A stretch of 54,987 bases of DNA from the NCBI GenBank assembly GCA_905212975.1, contig CAJMGO010000009.1:1-54987 (forward strand), in the 5' to 3' direction. Shown here in pieces: positions 16,953-25,931 of the stretch. The notes under the pieces were generated by a model that made no database searches, was not told the origin of the DNA, and saw nothing but the letters and a program-made list of their open reading frames with translations. The translations under genes and the position numbers were made by a program. This DNA comes from CAJMGO01 sp900557305 (GTDB taxonomy: Bacteria; Bacillota_I; Bacilli_A; RF39; UBA660). How positions within the stretch are numbered: the first letter of the stretch is position 1; every line of letters starts with the position of its first letter.

Positions 16953-19900
16953 ATGCAAGATAAAATACAACTTTTACTTAAACAATGTAATTTAAAAGAG
17001 GAATATTATAAATATTTTGAGAGTGGTACTCTTGATAAAATAGTTGGAAATAAAACTAGAGATAGTTATAAATTTTTGATAACTTTAGATACTAATTTAC
17101 CTCTTGAAGTTTATAATGAATTTTTCCTTGGAATAAAAAATGCTTTTCCTAAAGTTAAAAATATTGCTTTAGAGTTAAATATTAAAAATGTTAATAAAGA
17201 TTTAGCTGAATTTTATTATAGACAGTTTATAGATGAAATAGCCGGTAATTCTCCTTTGATTAAGAGTTTTAGAGATTATAAGGTTAGTTATACAAATTCG
17301 TTTAATATAATTGTATCTAATAAGGCAGAAGAAATGAAGTTAAATAGTATAAAACGTGAGTTAGAAAGTAAATTTAAATCTGTTGGTTTTGATACTATAA
17401 TTGAAATTATTGTAAATCACGATGAAAAACTTGCATATCAAATTGAAAAAGAATTAGAAGTTAAAATACCAAAAAATATAAAAACTACTTCTGAAGAGCC
17501 AAAACAAGAGTTTAAAAAATATGAGGGTGGTCCTAGAGTAAAGAAGGAACCATTAATAATAGAAACAGAAGAAGAGAATGTATTAATTGGAAGAAAAATA
17601 GAAGATCCTATTACTCGTATTGATACTATATATGAAGAGACAAATAATGTAACAATAGAGTGTAAATTATTCGCGCCACTCGATGTTAGAGAAACTCGTA
17701 CTGAATTAAAAATAATTACTTTAAAACTTACTGATAATACTGATAGTATATATGGTAAAGTATTTACAAACAGTGATGAAGAATTTAATGCAATTACTAA
17801 GAATATCAAAATGGGTGTTTGGTATAAAATGAGAGGATTAGTTAAACTTGATAAGTATACAAATGAACTAACATTTAATTTAAGAGATGTTAACAAGTCA
17901 AGTAAGACTGATAAAAAAATAATAGATGATGCTCCTGTTAAAAGAGTTGAACTTCATGCTCATACTATGATGAGTCAAATGGATGGTATTACTAAATTAG
18001 ATTTAAATAAACATACTTGCGAATTAGTTGAAAGGACTATTGATATGGGTTATAAGGGAGTAGCAATTACTGATCATAGTGGTTGTCAAGCTTTCCCAAT
18101 TTCTTTTAATATAATAAAAAGTCATAATAAAAAAATAATTAGTGATTTAAAGTCTAAAATAGAAGAATTAGAGAATTCTTTAGAAGGCTCAGATAATAAA
18201 GAAGAAGTAGAGAGTGAGTTAAACAAATTAAAAGAGCAACTTAAAAATCCTCCTTTATTTAAAGGTTTATATGGTACGGAACTTGTACTTGTTGATGATA
18301 CTGTAAATGTAGTTGTAAGACCAACAGATGAAGATTTAATTGATAATACTTATGTTGTATTTGATACTGAAACAACTGGTTTTAATGCTGGTGGTGCAGA
18401 TCAAATGATTGAAATTGGTGCTGTAAAAATACATGATGGAGTTATAATTGATAGATTTGATGAATTAATAAATCCAGGTAGACATATTCCTGATAAGATT
18501 ACAGAACTTACTTGTATTACTGATGATATGGTAAAAGATTCTGATAATGAGGAAAATGTAACAAGAAGATTTTTAGAGTGGACTGGTAATTTACCTATGG
18601 TAGCTCATAATGCTAAATTTGATATTTCATTTATAGAGATGGCATGTAAGAAATATAATTTAGGTGAATTTAAAAATACTGTTATAGATACATTAGAATT
18701 ATCTCGTACGTTAGATCAAGGATTTGCTCGTCATAGTTTGTCAGCTTTGGTAAAAAGATATAATGTACCTTGGGAAGAAGATGCTCATCATAGAGCTGAT
18801 TATGATGCTGAAGGAACAGCATATGTTTTTAGTAAGATGTTAAAAAAATTAGAATCACAGAAATTCGAGAAAATTAGTGATTTGGATAATTTAGTATCAA
18901 AGGATGATATATATAAGTTTGGTCGTACTTATCATTTTAATGCTATAGCGCAAAATCAGGTTGGACTTAAGAATTTATTTAAAATAATTTCTCTTGCTAA
19001 TACGGTTTATTTATATAAAACTCCAAGAATATTAAGAAGTGTATTAGAGGAAAATAGAGAGGGATTATTAATAGGTAGTGGATGTTATGAATCTGAAGTT
19101 TTTGTATCTGCTAGAAGTAAAGAGGGAGAAGAGCTTACTAATATAATTAATTTTTATGATTATGTTGAGGTTCAACCTCCTGAGGTATATGATCATTTAC
19201 TTCAACTTGGTGATTTTAAAGATAAAGTTGAGTTAGAAAATCATATAAGAAAAATTATTAGTGCTACAAAAGATGCTGGTAAAATTATTGTAGCAACAGG
19301 TGATGTTCATCATTTTACAAGAGAAGATAAAATTTATAGAGAGATTATTGTTAATCAAAAAGTACCAGGTGGTGGAAGACATCCACTTGCTAAAAATGAT
19401 ATAAAGAAAATACCTTCTCAACATTTTAGAACAACTAGAGAAATGCTTGATGATTTTGCTTTCCTTGGTGAAGATTTAGCTTATGAAATTGTTGTTGAGA
19501 ATACAAATAAAATATGTGATAGTGTCGATATTATAGAGGTTATTCCTGATACTGGTGGTATTCCTTTTTCTCCAAGAGTTAAGAGTGATGATGGAGCATC
19601 TTATCTAGATTGTCCTCGTGTTGTAACAGATCTTGTATATACTCGTGCGAAAGATTGGTATGGAGATCCATTACCAGAAAATATTGAAAAGAGAATTGCG
19701 ACTGAGTTATATGGTGATACAGTTTTAAATATTATAAAAGAAAATCTAAAAGAAAAAGGATTAAATGGAGAAGAACTTGAACGTAAATCTTTAAGTGAAC
19801 TTCATAAAACAATACTTGATGGAATTGATGCTGTAAATAAATTAGTAAGTGATTATATAATAAAAACTAGTGAAGAAGAGATGACTGAAGAACAGGTAAA

Positions 19901-21710
19901 AAAAGAAGTTAAGAAGCGTCTTGGTGGAGTAATTGGTGCTGGATTTGATCCAATATACTTAATTGCTCAAAGACTTGTTAAACACTCTAATAATGAGGGT
20001 TATTTGGTAGGATCCCGTGGATCTGTTGGTTCATCATTTGTCGCAACGATGATGGGAATTACTGAGGTTAATCCACTTCCTGCTCATTATAGATGTACTA
20101 AATGTAAGGTAAGTATATTTAATGATGATAATGGTAATGCTCTTGGTGCTGAATATTCTTCTGGATTTGATTTACCAGATAAGATGTGTCCAAATTGTAA
20201 TATACCTCTTTATAAAGATGGACAAGATATGCCATTCGCAACATTCTTGGGATTTAATGCAGATAAAGTTCCAGATATAGATTTGAACTTTTCTGATTTA
20301 AATCAAGCTAGTACTCATGCTTATACAAAAGTTTTATTTGGACCAGATAATGTTTATAGAGCTGGTACTATTGGTACTGCTGCTCAAAATATAGCATTTG
20401 GTTTTGTAAAAGGATATTGTGAAAATAAAAACATTGTTATGAGAACAGCTGAAGTAGAAAGACTTGCTGCAGGATGTACTGGTGTTAAGAGAACTACAGG
20501 ACAACACCCAGGTGGTATAGTTGTTATACCAGATTATATGGATTGTTTTGATTTTACTCCATTCCAATTTCCTGCAGAAAATATTAATTCTCCTTGGAGA
20601 ACTACTCACTTTGATTATCACTCAATTGAAGAGTGTGTACTTAAACTTGATATTTTAGGTCACTCTGATCCAACGCAACTAAGACTTATTCAACTTCAGT
20701 CTAATACTGATATAATGAAAGTACCTCTTGATGATAAAGATACAATGAGTATTTTTACATCTACAAAAGCACTTGGGGTTACATGTGAACAAATAATGTG
20801 TAATACTGGAACACTCGGAATACCTGAATTTGGAACAGCGTTTACTATAAAATTGGTTGAAGATACTAAACCAACTACTTTTGCGGAACTTATAAAAATA
20901 TCAGGACTTTCACATGGTACTGATGTTTGGCTTGGTAATGCCCAAGAATTAATAAAAAATAATATAGTTCCATTTAAAGAAACTATAGGCTGCCGTGATG
21001 ATATAATGGTATATCTTATGTATCACGGCCTTGAACCTATTAAAGCATTTAAAATAATGGAATTTGTACGTAAAGGTAAAGCATCTAAAGATCCTGAAAC
21101 ATGGAAAGGTTTTGTTGAATTAATGCAAAAAAATGATATTCCTGAATGGTTTATTAGTTCTTGTCAAAAAATTAAGTATATGTTCCCTAAAGCACATGCT
21201 GCTGCTTATGTAATAAGTGCATTTAGAATTGCTTGGTATAAAGTTCATATGCCTGTATATTTTTATGCATCATGGTTATCGTCTAAAGCAACTGATGTTG
21301 ATGTTGAGGCAATGATAAAAGGTTATGATGCTATAAAGGAAAGAATTATAGAAATTCAAAATAAAGGTTATGATGCTACAAATAAGGAAAATGGACAAGT
21401 TGAAAGTTTGAAAGTTTCTCTTGAGGCAACAGCTAGAGGTATGAAATTTTTAAATGTTGATTTATATAAGAGTGATGCTATTGTATGGAATAGTGCAAGT
21501 GATACAGAAATATATCCTCCATTTAATGCTATTGATGGACTTGGTGATACTGTAGCAAATAATATTGTAGAAGAAAGGAAAAAGAAACCTTTCTTGAGTA
21601 TTGAAGATTTCCAAAATAGATGTAAAGTATCTGGTACATTAATAGATAAGATGAGACTTATGGGTATTTTTGATGGACTTGCTGAATCAAATCAACTAAG
21701 TTTATTTTAA
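16953..21710 (+). CDS. polC: DNA polymerase III PolC-type alpha subunit
   Basis: A 1,585-residue replicative polymerase of the Gram-positive PolC class. It has an N-terminal domain, an OB fold (about 225-315) and a PHP domain with intact 'HAHTMMSQMDG' (about 334) interrupted by the DEDDh exonuclease ('FDTETTGF' about 469, 'VAHNAKFDISF', 'HRADYDAEGT'). The polymerase follows, with a Cys4 zinc knuckle ('CTKC' about 1047, 'CPNC'), catalytic 'PDIDLNFS' (about 1107), 'TTGQHPGG' and a C-terminal duplex-binding HhH region. An upstream in-frame ATG at 16908 has no ribosome site; the ATG at 16953 follows AAAGGTGG. Polymerising and proofreading activities both look intact. Confidence 0.97.
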   Translation: MQDKIQLLLKQCNLKEEYYKYFESGTLDKIVGNKTRDSYKFLITLDTNLPLEVYNEFFLGIKNAFPKVKNIALELNIKNVNKDLAEFYYRQFIDEIAGNSPLIKSFRDYKVSYTNSFNIIVSNKAEEMKLNSIKRELESKFKSVGFDTIIEIIVNHDEKLAYQIEKELEVKIPKNIKTTSEEPKQEFKKYEGGPRVKKEPLIIETEEENVLIGRKIEDPITRIDTIYEETNNVTIECKLFAPLDVRETRTELKIITLKLTDNTDSIYGKVFTNSDEEFNAITKNIKMGVWYKMRGLVKLDKYTNELTFNLRDVNKSSKTDKKIIDDAPVKRVELHAHTMMSQMDGITKLDLNKHTCELVERTIDMGYKGVAITDHSGCQAFPISFNIIKSHNKKIISDLKSKIEELENSLEGSDNKEEVESELNKLKEQLKNPPLFKGLYGTELVLVDDTVNVVVRPTDEDLIDNTYVVFDTETTGFNAGGADQMIEIGAVKIHDGVIIDRFDELINPGRHIPDKITELTCITDDMVKDSDNEENVTRRFLEWTGNLPMVAHNAKFDISFIEMACKKYNLGEFKNTVIDTLELSRTLDQGFARHSLSALVKRYNVPWEEDAHHRADYDAEGTAYVFSKMLKKLESQKFEKISDLDNLVSKDDIYKFGRTYHFNAIAQNQVGLKNLFKIISLANTVYLYKTPRILRSVLEENREGLLIGSGCYESEVFVSARSKEGEELTNIINFYDYVEVQPPEVYDHLLQLGDFKDKVELENHIRKIISATKDAGKIIVATGDVHHFTREDKIYREIIVNQKVPGGGRHPLAKNDIKKIPSQHFRTTREMLDDFAFLGEDLAYEIVVENTNKICDSVDIIEVIPDTGGIPFSPRVKSDDGASYLDCPRVVTDLVYTRAKDWYGDPLPENIEKRIATELYGDTVLNIIKENLKEKGLNGEELERKSLSELHKTILDGIDAVNKLVSDYIIKTSEEEMTEEQVKKEVKKRLGGVIGAGFDPIYLIAQRLVKHSNNEGYLVGSRGSVGSSFVATMMGITEVNPLPAHYRCTKCKVSIFNDDNGNALGAEYSSGFDLPDKMCPNCNIPLYKDGQDMPFATFLGFNADKVPDIDLNFSDLNQASTHAYTKVLFGPDNVYRAGTIGTAAQNIAFGFVKGYCENKNIVMRTAEVERLAAGCTGVKRTTGQHPGGIVVIPDYMDCFDFTPFQFPAENINSPWRTTHFDYHSIEECVLKLDILGHSDPTQLRLIQLQSNTDIMKVPLDDKDTMSIFTSTKALGVTCEQIMCNTGTLGIPEFGTAFTIKLVEDTKPTTFAELIKISGLSHGTDVWLGNAQELIKNNIVPFKETIGCRDDIMVYLMYHGLEPIKAFKIMEFVRKGKASKDPETWKGFVELMQKNDIPEWFISSCQKIKYMFPKAHAAAYVISAFRIAWYKVHMPVYFYASWLSSKATDVDVEAMIKGYDAIKERIIEIQNKGYDATNKENGQVESLKVSLEATARGMKFLNVDLYKSDAIVWNSASDTEIYPPFNAIDGLGDTVANNIVEERKKKPFLSIEDFQNRCKVSGTLIDKMRLMGIFDGLAESNQLSLF

Positions 21711-21735
21711 GAGAGATGTTTCTCTCTTTTTTTTT
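21710..21735 (+). terminator. polC terminator
   Basis: AGAGAGA/TCTCTCT stem beginning in the stop codon, then a long T-run that runs into TGtTATAAT. Confidence 0.8.
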
Positions 21736-21751
21736 GTTATAATGTATTTGC

Positions 21752-21787
21752 AACCGAATTTATACAAAAAGAAACCTTAAATTGGTT
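21752..21787. promoter_or_regulatory. Inverted repeat upstream of XRE regulator gene
   Basis: AACC(G)AATTTA and TAAATTGGTT are inverted repeats with one bulged base and a 15-base spacer, lying between TATAAT (about 21737-21743) and the regulator gene. It is a plausible autoregulatory operator. Confidence 0.3.
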
Positions 21788-21833
21788 TTGCTACTTATTA
21801 TTTTTGTAATAAAATTTAAGTGGAGGCGGGAAT

Positions 21834-23210
21834 ATGAAGTTTTGTGATAAGTTAGCTCGTATGAGAAAAAATAATAATTTAAGTCAGGAACAATTTGCTG
21901 ATAAAATGGGAGTATCTAGACAAGCAGTAAGTAAATGGGAATCTGGTCAATCAATACCTGATATGGAAAAAATAATGACTATGTGTAAACTACTTAATTG
22001 TAATTTAGATGATTTACTTGATGATGGGGTAATGGGTAAAAGTAAACAAAATGATACTAAGTTAAATTTTGGTGATTATTTTAATGAATTTTTATCTTTT
22101 ATAACAAAGTCTTATAATATGATATGGAGTATGAGATTTAAGGAAAAGATAAAATGTATTTTCGAAATGTTATTTATATTTTTAATATTATTATTAAGTG
22201 GTATCTTTTTAAATTATATGTTTAATAGTTTAATAGTAGGACATATTTATTATATTCCTTATATTGGTAGTATATTATCAAGAGTCCTTAGCATATTGTT
22301 TTTAATAGCTTTAGTATGTATTGGGGTAGTAGTATTTATTCATTTATTTAAAATTAGGTATTTAGATTATTATGTTACGGTAGAAGATAGTTTAATTGAT
22401 AATAAAAGAATTGAAAAAGAATTACCTAATGAGAAGATTATTGATAATAAGAAATATATTGTAGAACCTAAAAAAGAAAAGATAGTTATTAGAGATCCTA
22501 AACATTCTTCTTACAATTTCTTTTCTTTACTTGGAAATTTATTTGTATATATAATTAAATTTTTTACTGTTTTATTTTCTATACCTGTTATAATTTTTAC
22601 TCTTATTGTTTTAGCATTAACAGCTTGTTCTATATATTATTTTAAATATGGTTTATTATTTTTATTTGTATTTATATGTTTAATTGGATGTTTATTGATG
22701 TGTTATATAATTTTATATTATATATATAATTTTATATTTAATTGTGTAATAAAATTTAAAAGAATGTTTATTTTATTTATTATATCACTTTGTTTAATGG
22801 GAATTGGTTTTGGATTTTCTTTTGTAAAATACATGGATTATGATAGAGTAGGTATAGATGATAATAATTATATAGTTGATACTTTTGATATTGATTATAA
22901 TGACAATGTGGTTATATCGCCTTATAGAAATAATATTGAATATGTAATTGATGATTCTTTATCTAGTATAAAAGTAGAGGTTAAACACTATAAAGAAAAT
23001 AAAGTTAATATGAGAAATTATATTTCTGATGATTATAAATTTTATGATATATATTCAAATGGTATTAATTCTTATGATTACTATAGAATTTTTAAAGAAG
23101 ATTTAAAAAAACATAAGATAAGGAATTTGAATGATGAGGTATTAATAAAAGTATATTTATCAAGTAATATGTATAATGTTATAAGTAATAATAATTCTAT
23201 GTTTAATTAA
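21834..23210 (+). CDS. XRE-family HTH regulator with membrane domain
   Basis: A 458-residue protein. Residues 1-67 are a clear Cro/CI-type helix-turn-helix ('NLSQEQFADKMGVSRQAVSKWESG'). The rest is a membrane region with about six hydrophobic helices (around 100-175, 225-290, 305-330) and a polar extracytoplasmic tail. Membrane-linked XRE proteins of this type are common in Firmicutes, where the membrane part is thought to sense envelope state; targets are unknown. TGGAGGCGGG precedes the ATG. A candidate operator lies upstream. The pilin-like gene downstream has its own promoter, so control of it by this protein is only a possibility. Confidence 0.82.
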   Translation: MKFCDKLARMRKNNNLSQEQFADKMGVSRQAVSKWESGQSIPDMEKIMTMCKLLNCNLDDLLDDGVMGKSKQNDTKLNFGDYFNEFLSFITKSYNMIWSMRFKEKIKCIFEMLFIFLILLLSGIFLNYMFNSLIVGHIYYIPYIGSILSRVLSILFLIALVCIGVVVFIHLFKIRYLDYYVTVEDSLIDNKRIEKELPNEKIIDNKKYIVEPKKEKIVIRDPKHSSYNFFSLLGNLFVYIIKFFTVLFSIPVIIFTLIVLALTACSIYYFKYGLLFLFVFICLIGCLLMCYIILYYIYNFIFNCVIKFKRMFILFIISLCLMGIGFGFSFVKYMDYDRVGIDDNNYIVDTFDIDYNDNVVISPYRNNIEYVIDDSLSSIKVEVKHYKENKVNMRNYISDDYKFYDIYSNGINSYDYYRIFKEDLKKHKIRNLNDEVLIKVYLSSNMYNVISNNNSMFN

Positions 23211-23235
23211 TATATGTATGAAATATGTATGAAAA

Positions 23236-23279
23236 TTTTATTATTAAAATAAAAAAATTACAATATTTTAATAATAAAA
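23236..23279. repeat. Perfect 15-bp inverted repeat
   Basis: TTTTATTATTAAAAT (23236-23250) and ATTTTAATAATAAAA (23265-23279) are exact reverse complements separated by 14 bases. All A/T, so a role as cruciform or regulator site is uncertain. Confidence 0.7.
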
Positions 23280-23315
23280 CAATAAAAAATATTGTTACTA
23301 GTAATACTTAATAGT

Positions 23316-23343
23316 AGAAAGAGATTATCCTCTTTCTTTTTTT
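23316..23343 (+). terminator. Terminator before the pilin-like gene
   Basis: AGAAAGAG-ATTATC-CTCTTTCT followed by seven or more Ts. Confidence 0.85.
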
Positions 23344-23410
23344 ACAAATTATTTTGTATGTTTTAGCATTTTTAGTAAAAAAATTTTACCTTGTATATTA
23401 TAAACTCCCA

Positions 23411-23440
23411 TTGACAAAAAGCCCTGGGGGGGGGTACAAT
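23411..23440 (+). promoter_or_regulatory. Pilin-like gene promoter with G9 tract in the spacer
   Basis: TTGACA (23411-23416) and TACAAT (23435-23440) are separated by 18 bases whose last nine are all G (23426-23434). Loss of one G would give the optimal 17-base spacing. The -10 is 35 bases before the ATG at 23476. This is the arrangement of slippage-controlled phase-variable promoters. Confidence 0.75.
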
Positions 23441-23475
23441 ATAGAAAGAATAGTAAAATAGGAGTGAGTAAAAAA

Positions 23476-24486
23476 ATGAAGAAAAAAGGATTTACATTAA
23501 TAGAACTTTTAGCAGTAATAGTAGTACTAGCAGTTATAGCATTAATAGCAACACCAATAGTATTAAACTTAGTAAAAACAGCTAAAATAGGTTCTGCAGA
23601 ACAAAGCGTAACAGGATATGTAAAAGCAATAGAAAATACAATAATAAAGGACATGTTAGATGACAAAAATATATCTGATGGTACATATAAATATGATTCA
23701 TTAGAGGTAGATGTAAGTGGAAAAAGACCAACAAACGGTTATTATATTTTAGAAAAAAATACTATAAAAAATGCTATCTTCTGTGTAGATGGATATACAA
23801 TAGAATATAAAAATAGTGTATCTAAAAAAATATCAGATACATGTGAAGTATTGTATCAAGTATATGAAAATGGTACAGCAATATATTTTAATCCAGAAAC
23901 AGGAAAAGTATGTAATCAAAATGATGCAGTAAGTACAACAGGAACAAAAACAGGATGTATGAAATGGTATACATTTAATGATGAAGGAAGTAAAACAGAA
24001 ACAGTAAATATGATACTAGATCATAATACCACAGCAGGAGTAGCATATAATTCAACAGGAAGTAATAGTGAAATGAAAGAAGTAAAAACAGCTCTAGATA
24101 ATGATACAAGTACTTGGGATAGTAGTTTAAAAGCAAGATTAATAACAGCAAATGAAATAGCTAAAATAACAGGAAATACAAGTTTTGATGAGAAAACTTC
24201 ATCAGATTGGTTCTATTTGGACAGTAATAATAAAACACAAGTAGCCAATAGTACAAATAAATCAAAATATTCATGGCTTTATGATTATACAGAAAGTTGT
24301 GAGGAAAAAGGATGTAATATAGAAGATTCAAGTACAACTGCATATTGGACAAGTTCTTCTACTGTAAATAGACCTAAATATGTGTGGATTGTGTATAGAT
24401 TGGGTACTTTGGATTATAGTGATGTAAGTAATACTAATCGTGGTATTCGCCCAGTTATAACTATCTCAAAGTCTATAATCTCATAA
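23476..24486 (+). CDS. Type IV pilin-like / pseudopilin surface protein
   Basis: A 336-residue protein opening with a class III prepilin signal: MKKKG followed by FTLIELLAVIVV..., with the processing site after G5 and Glu at mature position 5. A long hydrophobic helix follows, then a large secreted domain with scattered cysteines. The C-terminal 'YWTSS...VWIVYRLG...NRGIRPVITI' block resembles C-type-lectin-like or DUF6273-type ends. The start at 23476 is chosen over a GTG at 23464, which would sit on the AGGAG site. Codons favour ATA/ACA/GTA/GCA, unlike neighbours, but the last ~130 bases revert to ATT/ACT/GGT/CGT. No assembly ATPase or prepilin peptidase lies in the window. Confidence 0.85.
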   Translation: MKKKGFTLIELLAVIVVLAVIALIATPIVLNLVKTAKIGSAEQSVTGYVKAIENTIIKDMLDDKNISDGTYKYDSLEVDVSGKRPTNGYYILEKNTIKNAIFCVDGYTIEYKNSVSKKISDTCEVLYQVYENGTAIYFNPETGKVCNQNDAVSTTGTKTGCMKWYTFNDEGSKTETVNMILDHNTTAGVAYNSTGSNSEMKEVKTALDNDTSTWDSSLKARLITANEIAKITGNTSFDEKTSSDWFYLDSNNKTQVANSTNKSKYSWLYDYTESCEEKGCNIEDSSTTAYWTSSSTVNRPKYVWIVYRLGTLDYSDVSNTNRGIRPVITISKSIIS

Positions 24487-24746
24487 TTGGAATGTAGTAA
24501 ATAAGATAGGAAAAATGAAATAAGGAAGTAAAAAAAATAATAAGAACAAATGTAAAAATTTTTTTGAAATTTTTGTAAGGGGCAAGCTGGACTTGCCCCT
24601 TAAGTTTTTTAAGTAGTAGCTTTTATATTTTTTAAGATTGAAAGAAGAAAAAAATCTTATTTTTTTTTAATAAAAATGTGATGTTAAATAAAAAAATATT
24701 GCTTTTTTTTATAATTAGTATATAATCAATTATTGGGTGTTTATGG
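24487..24746. other. 260-base gap between pilin-like gene and SGNH-like gene
   Basis: Contains the two hairpins noted at 24576-24610 and about 24634-24668, long A/T homopolymers, and a TATAAT-like box at about 24720-24725 upstream of the next gene. No coding frame with a ribosome site was found on either strand. Confidence 0.5.
24576..24610 (+). terminator. GC-rich terminator after the pilin-like gene
   Basis: TAAGGGGCAAG-CTGGA-CTTGCCCCTTA (11 bp) then AGTTTTTT. It is the most GC-rich hairpin seen in this AT-rich window. A weaker AAGATT/AATCTT hairpin with a T-run follows at about 24634-24668. Confidence 0.85.
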
Positions 24747-25862
24747 ATGTATAAAAATATTGCTGATGAATTAAGAGAGATAAATTCTAGGGTTTCAGAA
24801 GTGTTAAAACAGGATGGGATAAAGAGATTTAGACTTGTAAGTTTAGGAAACTCAATTGCTTCTGGGTATTCAATGGTAAGAAGTATAAAACCTTTATTAT
24901 TAAGGAATATTTGGTTATATGATACTATGTATCATAAAAAAATTAAATTGGAGCTTCACCATTTTGCTAGGGCTCAAAATAATAATGATGAACATGTATA
25001 TGAATGGTTAGTTAATAATATAATGGAATCTGAAATACATAAATTAAATAGATTTGATTATTCTTGTAATGGTATGGTAACTCATGGAATAAATCAAGAA
25101 ATAATTGAAGATTATTATCCTATTCATGTATATAATGATATAGGACTTAATGATTGTGTTACTGAGTGTGATGATGAGTTGGCTAATGTAATTGTTTATA
25201 ATGGTGGTACTGGGTCATTTTTAGATAATTTAACAAGAGGTGGAAAAATAAATCGTAAACTTATGTATGGAATTAATAGAGATACATATGGTTTGGAGGC
25301 AATATTAAAATATATTCAAACTAGTAATAGGAAAAATCATAGTAATACGCAGGTTTATTTATGCGGCGCTCCAAATATATTAGGTTTAAATTTATCTAAT
25401 TTTATTAATTTAAATTTAAAGAGTATAGCTAAAAAGTATTCTAATGTAGTTTATGTTGAACCAGTAAAATCAAAATTATTTTATAAAGAATTAGAAAATA
25501 AAAAGAGTGGATATAAACTAGATATTCATTATGATGAAAAAGAATATTTAAAATTTAATAAGAATATAATGAATTCTATAAATGATAATTATATGATTAC
25601 AAAAGCTATGATAGAGATTGATAGAAAATTATATGAATTTAGTAGTGAGATTGAATTTAATAAAGATTTATATGATCAAAATTATATATGGCAACGAATG
25701 AATATGATTATTATATGTGAAGCATGTAAATTGATTGATAGGGATTTAAAAATGATTTTTTATGAAAAATTAAATGATTATTTAATGAATAGATTACCTT
25801 ATGATTTTTATTATATTGGTAAAGAAAATGTTAAGACTTTCTTTAAGCAAAATAAATTTTAA
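24747..25862 (+). CDS. SGNH/GDSL-like hydrolase-fold protein
   Basis: A 371-residue protein without signal peptide. Residues 31-42 'VSLGNSIASGYS' resemble block I of SGNH hydrolases (GDS changed to GNS, Ser36 kept). 'VIVYNGGTGSF' could be block III and 'DIHYDEKEY' a block V Asp-His pair, which suggests an esterase or acetyl-hydrolase fold. The C-terminal ~100 residues are helical and unrecognised. The ribosome site is weak (GGGTG, 8 bases before ATG). The next gene has its own terminator and promoter, so it is monocistronic. Substrate unknown; the fold call is a moderate inference from three short motifs. Confidence 0.55.
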   Translation: MYKNIADELREINSRVSEVLKQDGIKRFRLVSLGNSIASGYSMVRSIKPLLLRNIWLYDTMYHKKIKLELHHFARAQNNNDEHVYEWLVNNIMESEIHKLNRFDYSCNGMVTHGINQEIIEDYYPIHVYNDIGLNDCVTECDDELANVIVYNGGTGSFLDNLTRGGKINRKLMYGINRDTYGLEAILKYIQTSNRKNHSNTQVYLCGAPNILGLNLSNFINLNLKSIAKKYSNVVYVEPVKSKLFYKELENKKSGYKLDIHYDEKEYLKFNKNIMNSINDNYMITKAMIEIDRKLYEFSSEIEFNKDLYDQNYIWQRMNMIIICEACKLIDRDLKMIFYEKLNDYLMNRLPYDFYYIGKENVKTFFKQNKF

Positions 25863-25867
25863 TATTG

Positions 25868-25899
25868 AGCATTTGATAAAATCAAATGCTTTTCTTTTA
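25868..25899 (+). terminator. Terminator after SGNH-like gene
   Basis: AGCATTTGAT-AAA-ATCAAATGCT then TTTCTTTT. Confidence 0.85.
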
Positions 25900-25905
25900 T
25901 ATATG

Positions 25906-25914
25906 TGTTATAAT
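25906..25914 (+). promoter_or_regulatory. Extended -10 promoter of dusB
   Basis: TGtTATAAT seven bases after the terminator tail; dusB ATG lies 17 bases beyond the box. Confidence 0.6.
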
Positions 25915-25931
25915 TCTATTAGGTGTTTATT

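Noticed and set aside
17438..17896. Long minus-strand frame inside polC (and similar ones at 15257-15490, 40322-40537, 49788-50027)
   Set aside because: Antisense shadows caused by codon bias; no ribosome sites, and strong motifs on the plus strand.
23349..23666. Minus-strand 105-codon frame across the pilin promoter and signal sequence
   Set aside because: It runs through the G-tract, promoter and 5' coding part of a well-supported gene and has no ribosome site.
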